NCBI RefSeq assembly: GCF_040581485.1
Contig: NC_090134.1
Coordinates: 19,707,501-19,771,500 of the forward strand
Length of the DNA stretch: 64,000 nucleotides
Reading direction: 5' to 3'
Source: Linepithema humile
Lineage: Eukaryota; Arthropoda; Insecta; Hymenoptera; Formicidae
In this document: piece by piece, positions 52,823 to 64,000 of the stretch
Layout of the letters: each line of letters opens with the position of its first letter
How positions within the stretch are numbered: position 1 is the first letter of the stretch
Translations under genes and position numbers: made by a program
Notes under the pieces: model-generated
What the model was told of the DNA's origin: nothing
The model's input: only the letters and a program-made list of their open reading frames with translations
Database searches by the model: none

Positions 52823-55800
52823 TATGCGCCAACGAGAACGTGTAGGCGCGTCCATTGTCAAATTTTCCCACCCGCGATCGACCGTGCGGGATTTAATTAA
52901 CACCATCTCGTTAACTTTTGTCGCGACCTATCGTGCCCGTCCGGTGTTATCTCTCACGAAGATGAGCTTGCTTGCTCGATCAAGTGGATCGCTTGTATCG
53001 GTGAATTAACGACACGTGTTGTTCTTTTTCGTTGCCCAGTATGTTTACGAGATTTTAATGCATCTCAATGAGTTTAAAGTATCGCACTGTATGCATAATT
53101 TTTTTGCACATGTATATACACTATTAGTTTATGTGCCATTCGTAGTTTAGATATATTTGTCATAATTATTTTTAACGTTGACAATCACTCATTGGAAATT
53201 TGAAAGGAAGTTATCACATTTAAATCAAATAAATTCGTGTTTACAATAGTTCATAAACTGCAGCTTGTATCCTGTTCTACTTTATAACAATTTGTCAATC
53301 GAGATGAAATTATTTCTAGATGACTTGATTGATAGGAGAGTTTTAAATATATTTCAAAACCTGCGTGTCGCGCGATTGATGTTGATTCATGGAGACGAGA
53401 TAGAAGTTATTAAAAGCAGTGATAATCGATGAGGATGGATGGCATTATAACATTACAGTGAAGCGGTTTACTCATAAATTTTGTTTGCCCCGGCAAAATC
53501 GAAAAACCGCGAGGCATCGCTAGGGCGTGAATATATTGACACGAATGTAGCTCCAGCATCAGGGCAGTATTTATTTTCCCGGAAATTTTTATCACAGTGA
53601 GCGAGCACAAGTATCGAATATCCGTCACGCATATGTAGCACTCTTTTTGCAGACAAATTGTAGGTGTATCACCTTGAAAACTGTGAGAGTTATTTTTGCT
53701 CGTTAGTATTAGTTGACATTGCGAATGTTAATCGTTATGTTTATTTTGCGATTCTATCAATATTTTATATATTTTAAATAGATTCCTATTCGTATTAAAC
53801 ACAAACTCTAAAACAACTCAACAATAATAATATTCTAGATGATAATTATTTTATTTTTGACGATGAGGAGTTGTTTTATTAATATTTTTATGCTAAGTCT
53901 TAAAAAAATTTTTTATGTTAAAGGAATGAAGATATAATCTTCATTGTAAACAGCGGTGCGCAAAATGAAGAGTAATGCTTGCGTAGCTCTATCGATGAAA
54001 AGCGAAAGAGGAAATGCGCTACGAATAAGAGGAAAGCTAACGATTTCCGTTTAATTTACTTCGAAAGAGAGCTTCCACGTGTCATAGACCGAGTGCTATC
54101 GAAAGTTCAAAGTAGCAGTCGATAGAAAGCAAACGGGTCCATCGCCGCGCCGTTTATAGACGTCTCGTTCGAGATCAGAAGGAAGGCATCGGGTCTTAAC
54201 GACCGTTCCGTTCGATTGCAGTGATTACAAAGTCGATTGTTAGTGACTCTTTGAAGCTCAATTATTCTTGATAATGACTCTTCTATTTAATCACAGATAT
54301 ACATATAGAGTAACGTTTTTATGCATTTCACGCGATCTCGAAAGCATATTTTAGAATAGAAACGCGAGAGCAACGGGCGTATTGTATTACAAATGCAATT
54401 TCAAGAGGTGGGATCTTGTTTTAAACCAGCTAAAAGCACTATTTATTGTACTGTTTCCAATTACAAAATGATAAAACTTTCACGCGCAAACACATTTGCA
54501 GATCCCTATCGAAATCGCGGCGGTACGGTCAACCATTGCCTACGTCTCCGTCGATAGATGCATTAAGGTACTCGACACTCTATTGCGTTCTACACTCCCG
54601 CTTCGCTCTCGTTCCGTAATCTACGATGTAGTTTCGTCTTCATTTGCCAAATGGTCGGTAAATCCACCCGGCGCGACGTCGTCACTGACTACAGGAAAGA
54701 CGGTTTTAGCATCACGGTATCCAACCGTTGTGGGGGCGTTACGATGAAACTTAACTGCGATGTAAACCCACTTTGGCTCCGCTGGATGCTGCTAGATGAA
54801 CGTCGTTTCTCTAACACAAAGTCGCACGGGCCATTTAACTATTCTCTGGGTGGGATTATGTGATGCGCAATCGTCGACCTGATCTGTTTTTGTAGGCTCG
54901 CGAATATAGAAGATTTGTCTCAAGATGCTGAGCAAGGCATTGTATTATTCACAGTGAAAAAGTTTAAGTACTTATACGAAATATTTATACAAAAATAACG
55001 ATGAATGAATTTCATGAATCGCTTTTCATTTTATTACTATATATATAATGAAAATTTGTTATATTAAAGTTTATAAATTTGACCGCTATTTTTAAAATCA
55101 GTAAATTGCAAACAAATGTGAAGGAGACTTACTTAATTAAAGTGACGTTAAATCAGATGCAAATGTAAATGGCAATCCTCTGATGAGTCGAATATTTTTC
55201 GAAAGCTAAATTTTATGAGCAAATATACATAATTCAAATGTGCATGTTTCAAGAAAATTGGAATTATTATATGTTATGCAATCAATAATCGGCATGCAGC
55301 GTTTGACTTTTTAATATATGAGGTATGAATTTGATAAAAGGAATAAATGTGATACCGTCCAAAAAGAGAAGCACGGGGTTTCCCGAGACTTTCAGACTGT
55401 CACTTTCCCAACCTGCAGAAAACAACATTCTTGAAACGAAAGACTGGTCGTGGAAATTGGATTGTCCTTCGAAAGCCCCTGGGGTGTCATGCGTAGGAAC
55501 GCGGGATGATTCATTCAACACTACATCCGTGAAATGTTCTGAAACGTTCTACAACCCCGTAGAAGAGAGTAAGCTATAAATAGAAACGAAATTTCGTATG
55601 TGTTGGTAGATCTTGGCGAGAAAATTTTACGAGCCGTTTAATGCAGTCCCGCCACTTAAAACATTTAATGCTTCCTACCGAATTCATACCAGGATTGTGC
55701 ATGCCTTATGCATGTCTTCTGTAACAATAAGATTTCAATAATATCATTGAACTAGATAGATTATTTCTGTAGAATTCTTATTACATTAGATAATGGATCT

Positions 55801-57115
55801 CTTATACGGTAGGAGCTGAAATTGTAAATTACATTTCGGCAATTACGAACATCCGCGTAGATGTATAAATGGTCTCGAACGGTATATAATTGCATTATAC
55901 TAAAAAAAATGGAATAAATGTACAAATAATGAATGTAAAAAACCGTAATAAACGGATATCGTAGATTTTTGAAATGCAACTTTCATGTTAGAAAGTAGAA
56001 ATCCTAGAAGCATTCCCAATTACAAATTGCTCCAACCACTTGAATTTAAAAGCAGAATAACAAAGGTAAATAAAAGTTGGCGTTTGATGGTTGTTTATGT
56101 GAACTTTTCTCATTATTTTGTTTAGTAGAACACGCTGGCGAAGTTAGATTAAACATTTTGAGAACATTCTGTGCATCAACGAATCATGAATGTATTCTCA
56201 AACACTCGAGCATCTACGAGAGAACAAAAGAACTTGCACTTTACAATAGATGCCTCTGCCATAAGTAAAATTTACAAGACGTGACACCATTCTCACACGA
56301 GGATTCGTACTTTTTTGTTCTTCAATTACAAATAAATGCTTCCGCGCGCGCCCTTTGAAGTTGCTCTTAATTCCGCTACTTCAACAACGGAAAAAAATTC
56401 TACGGTTTTTCTTGCTTCTCTCCGACGTTATAGCATTCGTCGGAGCGCTCTCGCAAAAAATACACTGGCAGCGCCCAGGATAAACTCGCGGCGTAGCGCA
56501 AATGTAAAATGACATGAACATTAAATAAAGCCCGGAATAGCGACAACGTTCTGCGCGTCCTGCAAAGCCTCTTAGATAGAAGTAAATTGTAAGTCTCTTA
56601 CTCGACTGGTCAACGCCGTAAGCACTTTCGTTTGGTCGGCAAAAACAGCTTGGAGCGTAAGGAGATTAGAGTCGTTATAGCGTCAGCCGAGGACAAAAGT
56701 GGAGGAAGTTTCATGCGAAAGTCGCGACCCTCGTCTAACGTTTCACCGTCTCTCGCAAACCGTGCAAAGTGACGGAAAGCCGGCTACCGCTACAAAAGAA
56801 TCACAGTCGGGATGTACTAAAGTACAAGTTGCGTAACGGTGCAGACGACGTTGAGCCTTCGCGAGAAAGGAATAATTCACGCGACGAAAATGCGAAGAAA
56901 GTCTTGCCGTGCCGCGGTATTAAGGCAAAAGAATCTCCTCTGTACGGTGGAATACAGTTCGGATTTCTTCGTATTCGAATAAAAAGCCTTTTATCAAGTG
57001 CAACTCTGATCATTGGAATTCGCGGCAATTAACATAAATTAGCTTTAGTATGCTTATTTCAAAAATTCTTGCTGAATGAATGTTAAGAACGTACAATCAG
57101 GCGTAATGTACTTAC

Positions 57116-57174
57116 AGTGATGCGACAGACTGGTGGTCAGAATCTGCTTATTAGCGTCCGCGTATTCAGCTGAG
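57116..57174 (-). CDS. teneurin exon (most 5' exon found), intracellular domain
   Basis: A 59-nt internal exon on the minus strand. It is preceded by a good acceptor (ttcttattttcag) and followed by a strong donor (gtaagtac). Only one of three frames is open. It begins with one base completing a codon and reads SAEYADANKQILTTSLSHH, then leaves one base (T). That base joins the AT at the start of the 47415-47660 exon to give Tyr, so the phases agree. It would form part of the N-terminal cytoplasmic tail of teneurin. There is no Met in frame here, so either translation starts in an upstream exon outside the window, or this exon is 5' UTR for a form starting at the Met in the next exon. I did not find the exon that should supply the preceding two bases between here and 64000. 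Family assignment comes from the downstream exons, not from this peptide. Confidence 0.6.
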
Positions 57175-60100
57175 CTGAAAATAAGAAATGACACAGTTTC
57201 AAATACTATTATCATAGTTGAGCAACTCAGCTAACTTATGCGGAGAAATATCGCTTATATTACTGATAAAATGGTTAAGTTACAATCCTTTTTTTCCTGC
57301 GCCTTTTTTCTAAGCATAAAATTCTGCATTTATTTCTGCAATTTTAACATCCGTTAAATTTTATTCTCAGCAAAAAGTGTCTATTAATTATGAGACATTT
57401 CAGCGGAGATAAATCTCAACTTACGCGGTGCTCGAAGATTAATGTAGCTGTTTCTTAGAAAGCACCGCAGGAATGCTTGACTAGATATGTATGCAAAGCG
57501 GTCCGCGTTTTATTTCAGATGTCTGTTGCTTCCACACGCTATGCAGTAATCTACATAAAGATAATTTTAATATGTAAAACTTTTCATGTTCAACGTCAGA
57601 CGACGTATCATTCTAAGAAGGTGAAATAAAAATGAATGAAACACAGGTATATAAATTTTGTCGTAAAGCCACATGTAATATTACAACATTAACATACTTA
57701 ACTATTCGCACCGTTGAAGATAACAATACGCAATTATAAAATTAAATATGAATACACATACAAAAATATACGCAGAACGTATCGTTAGTAATCGTACAAT
57801 TTTTTATTTTTATCGGATCCGTATAAATAATTTGTCAGGCGACTCTCTCGCGAACGGGACGACGTCTCGGATAATTCATTTGTGCCGGCAGTGTATGTTT
57901 GATGTCGGAAGTGGTCCGACTCCCAGACCCACCGTCATCCTCTCGCAGCGGTTTCCGCAAGCTCCGTAGGGTCATTAGCCAACCATTCATTATGCAACTG
58001 CGAGGCAGTATTGCGTCAATATGGGGGCGGCAGATTGTTGGCCCAATCGATAACAATGCGCCGTGTTTACTGGCCGGATAATCAACAGACGCAGCTTCTG
58101 CTGCCTCGCCTCCGAAGACCAAGCAAGTGGGAATTACGGTCCGCCTCGCTCCGAATGATATTGCGTTCCGGAAGTGTTACCTTTCCTCGCGCCTCTCCGC
58201 CCGTCGGCGATCCGACGACGTCAATTTCCGCCACCTCTCTATCTCGCAAGTGCCTCTATTCAGCAGACACGGCTGCGAGGCCATCGGCGTTAAATGATAC
58301 ACGTGATCGAAAAGCTGTGAGGATTTGTAGCCTAATCGTGCGCGTATCGATTCGTGCGCTCGAATCATTCCGATATGATTTTCCACTCTGCAGTTTACAT
58401 GGCTTAGGCAATCCGAACGCGTGCATCGGCTTTGTAACTATGTGCATACATGAGCGGAATGTAATAACTTTCTGGAAAGTTGATGTTAAAGCACATACAC
58501 GTTGAGTTATGCAGAATATGGTGATTGCATAAGATATTTTGTCAACAAACCAGTGAAGCCAAAAATCGCGATGTAAGTCAATAATGATGTCAAATTGATG
58601 AAACAGTTCGTATCGGGATTGGTTGCGTTAAACCCGCGCTATATCACTTGTGCACGACAAGCTATGCATTTCGATGCGTTCATTACACGAGCGTCTGCTT
58701 CGATCGCGATTGCAGAACGGTCGAGCGCGTTTAATCGGCGAACCAAGCCCGTACTCTATGCAAGCCGGCATCTATGAAACGGTCCGAGCGGTGGAAAAGA
58801 GGCGCCGGAAGTACGGGCGTCGTGAGATGAAACGTTGCCGGGCGCGATATTCCCGCGCGGAAGGACGCCGGTTCCCTTTGATCTAAGTTGCCGGGAATGC
58901 AGGGTGAAGGGACAGCAGCGTGCGTAGCTGTCGCCCAGGAAGTTGGGAGTAATTTGCTTAGTTGGATTAGATCGTGAATTTTGTGCCGCGATGTTTGAGC
59001 CGCCGTTCGTCTCGTCGTGCCCCGCGCCATTCCATCTTTCTGTTTCCCTTCAGTCCACCACCATCGACCATCATCCCACTCTCTCGCATCCCACCACCGC
59101 CTTATAATTACCATCTTCAGAGACGAGCTTGCCAATTCGTTGCTCGACAGAAGTACGCACTTTGATCCGGCAAGAAGCGGGTATTAACTGGCAGGATAGG
59201 CCATCGAAATCCGCGACGGTGCGCAACGTTAAGCGCCATCGCTTTGGATAATGGAGACGCTCCCTGATTTCGCGTGCTTTGATCTACCGGGTACAGCTGG
59301 GTTAGAGCGATCAACAGCAGCGGGACCATATAACCGGGAATAATCTGTCATCGAACGGATGTAAACGACTTGCGCGGCGTCACGAGACATCCGCAATTGT
59401 GTGGCACAAATGCCGTCTGGCGACTCGAGATGGGTTTTTCGGGCTATAGCATTGCTGAAAGCTTTATCGTTTTACAAAAATAAGTAATTTCGTTTACTTT
59501 ATTTTAACTAGATTGCAGCGCAAGTTTTGGTCTTCAAACATATTTCCTGTATTTATTAAAATTTGTACTTTTCCACCGCGCAAAAACCGTTTTTCTTTTT
59601 TTTCGCATAATCATGCGATCCTTGTCATTCGATCGATTACCGAAAGATCGGTTCCGCGGCGCGACCCAAATTCCATTAGCGTCAAATTATGCGCGGGGTT
59701 TTCGTGATTCGCGTGTAGATCACGATACCGGCAGACGCGTACGTGTATGCCCGGGTGCAGTAGGTGCACGCATGCGGAGAGTCGGATATAATCCCGTCGA
59801 AACGGCGGTGTTTCGTATGCACGCGTTTCGTATATCTGCGAACGGCGTGGCGCGCGGAATGCCTAACGGCATTGCGAATCCTATACAAGAGACTTCAGGC
59901 ACGAATGGCGGATCAATGTTTTATCGATATTGCAGCAGACGCAGCACTGATGTACGTCTCGAGTCGGCGGTACGTATATTGCGCGTGCTTTCTGCCGTTT
60001 GCAAGAGGATTTATGGATTAGCGTTTGTTTATCGTCGCCCTTGCTACCATTTTCCCCATCGGCGATTCGTGCTTTTTCTACCCGAACGGTCCGCAGACGC

Positions 60101-61008
60101 GGCGGAAGGCATTAAAATAGGCGATCCGAGAAAAAGCGAAGGAGGTGCGCGGCTCAATACCCTGTGCATGTTATGTCGCGATTCCTCTTCACGTCTTCCA
60201 TCTTTCTTGTTTTCTTCAATCGGTTGGAGAATTTTTCATACATTTACATTTACAGAAAAAGAATATAATTATTTTTAATAAAAAGTTATCGTTGGTTAAG
60301 CATATCGCTTATGCGATTAAATATTAAATAGTTAATTTTATATCTACATAAATTGAGAATCACAAAACTGCACACAATCGAGATATAACTTGAGGAAAAT
60401 AAAACAATTTCGCGATCTCTCGTAAAAAGGAAAAAATTGCTCGACAAAGAATCACCAAAATTTCTGTAATTGGTAGAGAAGACATAAAAGAAACATGTTA
60501 GTAGACAAAGAAGCGATGTGCCTAGCTCATGGTTGGGTCATGCATGAACGCGCGTCTAGAATCCGCGACGTCGACAGCAGAGAAGGAGTAAAACGGAGAG
60601 AGAAGGCCAGAGAGGTTACCGCCGTCAGGAAACTTTTGTTTAAAATTGGAATTCCTTTGCGGCTCGTTGGGACTAGGAATGCAGATAGGGCGGAGGCGAC
60701 GAAAACCATGAGTGGGCGAGACGAGGTCGCCGGTGGAACGGAAGAAATGCGGGTAGCTGAAAAAGGCGATGTACGATATTGTTTCATCATAAAGGGAAGC
60801 TTCTTGCTGGCGGGAGAAAGCTTTTAAGGAGCGACGCCGTCAAAACTTAAGCGCATGTTGACGCAAGCTTCCGCTGCGTAAACATTTTGATATACACACG
60901 GATTTCTCCGAGCAGAAATTTTCGCAAATTAGCGCAACACGCGCCGTAACATATCGATCGTTAACATATGCGGCGATTGTTGAGAACGGCCGACTAAACG
61001 GCACAAAT

Positions 61009-61101
61009 GACTAGCAGTAACAGAAAACTAGTAGTAACAGTCAATAATAAAGACGACTAGCAGAAACAGACAAGTAGTAATAGGAGATTAGTAGTAACAA
61101 A
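61009..61101. repeat. degenerate minisatellite
   Basis: Five imperfect units around ACTAGYAGTAACAG, spaced 15 to 26 bp. Confidence 0.8.
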
Positions 61102-61501
61102 CACTTGTATTCAATCATTTTGTTTAAAGTACAATAATAAAATTTAATCGGTCAGTAAAATTCAATTTTGTATAAATGAATATGTCAGAATAAAATATAA
61201 AATCGATATTTAAGATTTGAAATTTGAGACAGTTTACTCTAATTCGTTGAAATTGTCATATAAATTTTTGTATCGTAATTTCAACAAGGATGAGTATATA
61301 TCATTCATGACATTGATTTGCGCGGAATTTCTATATCAATAAGCAAGTAACAATTGAACAATTATGTGTTACTTGGCCGAGAGAGTACAGCAATCGTTTA
61401 ATTAATTTGCAGGTATCTCACGTACGTCTGGAATCATGTTCCTGCCGTACGTGTTCCGCTACGTGGCTAAACGCATTAACCCATAATTATCGAAATTACA
61501 G

Positions 61502-61590
61502 ACCCGAGCTGCAACCAACCGAGTAGTCTCCTCACCGCCGTCTCGCAAGATTCCCTCTCGCCTGCTATGCAGCCTATTGCGGATACTTAG
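61502..61590 (+). other. plus-strand exon-like segment ending in a stop next to a donor
   Basis: Acceptor attatcgaaattacag, donor TTAG then gtaagtac. A further acceptor (taattaatttgcag) gives a longer version from 61413. One frame reads PSCNQPSSLLTAVSQDSL and reaches a TAG that is the last triplet before the donor; another frame is open right through. Composition of the first is protein-like, but no family is recognised. It could be a terminal or poison exon of an unseen plus-strand gene, or chance. Confidence 0.18.
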
Positions 61591-63432
61591 GTAAGTACCC
61601 CATCTCGCTAATTATTCGAACGTAGCCGCAGCTTCCACGCGGACTTCTCCTTACCGCTAGTTCCACGAACTTAAGAAAGCAGATTGCGATGACTTGATCA
61701 TTTTAAGAAATTTACTCGCAAGAATCTGCCTGTGGTAGATCGCGTAATCAAGTCACGCGCGCCTCGTCAGTTATAAGAGTCCGAGCAGCTGTTTGCGTTT
61801 GCGTGAAGCGAGTTTCTGATATGTCGAAGACGCGAGAGTAACGAATATTTTACGGAAAGTGGCATCTGGCGTAGAGAAACGCCTTTAATTTGCAGCAGCG
61901 GAACGATGTCGCGAAGGGGCGGAAGGGACGAAACGTCTCGTTGGAATTTCGCATCGAAATCGATCGTTTGGAACTATGAAATATCGCTATCGACGATGAC
62001 GTATTTCATTTCGCCCGTCAGTTTTTTTTAAAGGCAAGCATCACGGTTATCGACGACCTTTCAATGAAATAACGGATTCCCCGCGAAAAAAAAGTCCGCC
62101 CCGTAGCAGCCGAGGTGTAATTGCGGATGCAGTAAATACTTATCCGGCGTAGCGGCCGCACAGACGCGGAGGCTAACGGAACGATTAGAAGCACGGTATA
62201 ATTAAGAAGACGTTTTGTTCCGTTTTGCATCGTACTCTGTTTATGACAACCGGGGAGTAACGTTAATTCATTCCGACCGGCTACATTGTCTCCAAACACG
62301 GACGAGTTCTAATGCGTATTAAATTAATCTTACGAAAGACCTACGTAAAGTACGAAAACCTAACCGCCGCGGCAAACTTTTTCTATTAGGCATTATCTAG
62401 ATCCCGGAACACCGCTTATTTCCGTCCAGAAAGTGTTTTATTTGTTAATGCTAGACCGTCTTATCATACTCGTTATTATTCAAGAGTCACGAAGTACCGT
62501 ACACACGCGATCGTTACATACCGTAAAATGGTCTCTCGCAACCGTGCTTCCTAGCCGGACGGGTTTTTTCGAAGTTTCGATACTTTTTCGAAGCGTTGCC
62601 GTTGCCCTAAGATTCTCAGTCCTTGTGCTTGCGAGAGAATATTTCAGGTAAGAAACATTACGCGTTTATGCTATTCGACGTATTGTGTGCACAAAATAAT
62701 AGAAATATATAAATGATAATTTTAAGACTGTGTAAAAACATTACACATCTGGAATTTATAAGATACTATAAAATTGCTTTAAACGTGATTAAGCCTATAA
62801 TGAAAAGCGAATAGAATGCTAAGATGGAAGTAAATGAATTTTTACTATCGTTTCCTAGTTTCGCTAATTGTGTTTCCATCACCCGGACTTTTATCCTGAT
62901 GAGTTCTGGATGAGGGGTGTGGCTGATTCTGTCAAGGAAATTTAGTAGCGATTCTGGCGTTCAACAATTAGGGAAAGTAGGTGCATAAAGTTTCTTCGAC
63001 TCGTAACTCCGGAGTACTTTTATGCCACTGTTAACTCGCTAAGTGTCGAAAATTACTCGAAATATCTTAATTTAACGCGTTTAAATGTTACATAAAATAT
63101 ATAAAAAGAAATATTTATTTGCACGAAGCATATTAGATCTAATATATATGCACACGAATGAGTATAAATTTATATATCATGCAATTAAAATTTGTATAAC
63201 GATATCACCACCATATGAAATTCGCGCTTAATTATTCATTATATACACGAATTGCTCGCTATTCCGCTTTGCTAATCAGTACGGAAGTAATTATAGGTGC
63301 AAACGAAATGTCGCAACATAAAAAATTGCGAATGCTCTTAAAACGCTGAGTTCTCGTTGCATTAATTACTCTTGTGAAAAATTTACGCGAATTATTAACA
63401 ATATTGAAATTTGCTCGATCTCATTATATTGA

Positions 63433-63452
63433 CGCGCGCGCGCGCGCGCGCG
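63433..63452. repeat. CG dinucleotide run (10 units)
   Basis: Uninterrupted CG from 63433 to 63452 in AT-rich DNA. Z-DNA-prone. Confidence 0.97.
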
Positions 63453-64000
63453 ATATCAATTATAAACAATCAATTATATTAACTATTATTTAAGATCATT
63501 AAATAATATATTTATGTATTAAAAGAATTGATATAGACATTTAAAAAATTTCTACTTTCAATAAAATCAGAATTAACGTTCTTTCGCTTTTGTTCGACCC
63601 GTTAAGATTTAATGTGCATTTCGGAAAATTGATTCTTGAAATAGAGTCAACACGCGGACGAAATGTGGCGGGCAAAACACTGTAGTCGCGTAATTCGCGC
63701 GTATGCACACGGAGTTCGGCGAAAGTTTGGTTTCCCGGGCGCGCCGACACTCCGGCGTGGAACTTTATGCTAATTCGACGCGCCGACTGTACAACATTAA
63801 TACGAGTCCAACTAGCCGCCACGATGGCGATTCCCACGATTGTAGATGAGCGTTATGCGGGGCGTCTCTTATGAGAATGACACGGCCAATTCGAGATACG
63901 TTAATTACGTATTCTTTGTCATTGCGGTTGTTCGAGCGATTAATAATGATAATCAATTCAATCGTTGCGTACATTATTCGTAGACTAATACTACGCGTTT

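Larger units (their letters stand above)
47661..57115 (-). other. 9.5-kb teneurin intron
   Basis: Contains the candidate alternative first exon at 49313-49355, an AT/AC cruciform-prone tract (52718-52822) and CpG-rich patches at about 52300-52720 and 54100-54200. No other gene recognised. Confidence 0.6.
57175..64000. other. upstream stretch, no gene recognised
   Basis: Upstream of the 5'-most exon found. Long open frames at 58011-58505 and 59613-60278 (plus) sit in CpG-rich DNA and look random. It contains a minisatellite (61009-61101), a plus-strand exon-like segment (61502-61590) and a CG run (63433-63452). The first coding exon of teneurin was not found here. Confidence 0.5.

Noticed and set aside
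57425..57468. 8-bp stem (GCGGTGCT) around a strong minus-strand donor upstream of the 57116 exon
   Set aside because: The only frame matching the required phase has a stop 11 bases before the donor; the stem is short with a 28-base loop.
58011..58505. 164-codon plus-strand open frame
   Set aside because: CpG-rich region with open frames on both strands; no recognisable protein.
59613..60278. 221-codon open frame, the longest in the window (plus strand)
   Set aside because: Overlapping open frames exist in other frames, Arg-rich composition follows from CpG richness, and no domain, signal peptide or splice context is seen.

Overview
The window is eukaryotic, intron-dominated DNA, most likely from a hymenopteran insect (probably an ant). 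The signs are an AT-rich background broken by CpG-dense patches, short simple repeats, and tiny exons with GT..AG splice sites separated by introns of 0.6 to 18 kb. The organism is an inference; no species marker is visible. There are no bacterial genes, CRISPR arrays, rRNAs or convincing tRNAs.

One gene can be read with confidence, on the minus strand from right to left. It is the 5' coding part of a teneurin, the type II transmembrane synaptic adhesion and axon-guidance protein (Ten-a or Ten-m type; I cannot decide which). The exons are 57116-57174, 47415-47660, 29233-29436, 28470-28637, a 27-nt microexon at 21540-21566, and 19488-19661. Every internal junction is phase 1, so the exons from 47415-47660 onward are symmetrical cassettes whose lengths divide by three. 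Joined, they encode about 292 residues of intracellular domain. In order it has a basic stretch, an SSSDDED acidic cluster, a GSDTEGAA block, a Ser-rich block (SALSSSTASDRSE) and a proline-rich SH3 ligand (PPEVPPR). This is the same order of elements as vertebrate teneurin cytoplasmic tails. The membrane segment, EGF repeats, NHL and YD-shell were not found and should lie left of the window. The first coding exon is probably right of the window, unless the alternative first exon proposed at 49313-49355 is used.

Almost everything else is intron. Within it I report weaker candidates: two further phase-compatible minus-strand exons (13538-13654, 15195-15221), three plus-strand exon-like segments with good splice sites that could belong to nested or antisense transcripts, a diverged tandem duplication with conserved homeodomain-like and E-box motifs (22191-22506), several perfect hairpins, a minisatellite, a G-quadruplex tract, a CT array of 68 units, a cruciform-prone AT/AC tract and a Z-DNA-prone CG tract.

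Most of the longer open reading frames fall in CpG-rich patches, lack plausible protein features and are treated as chance.
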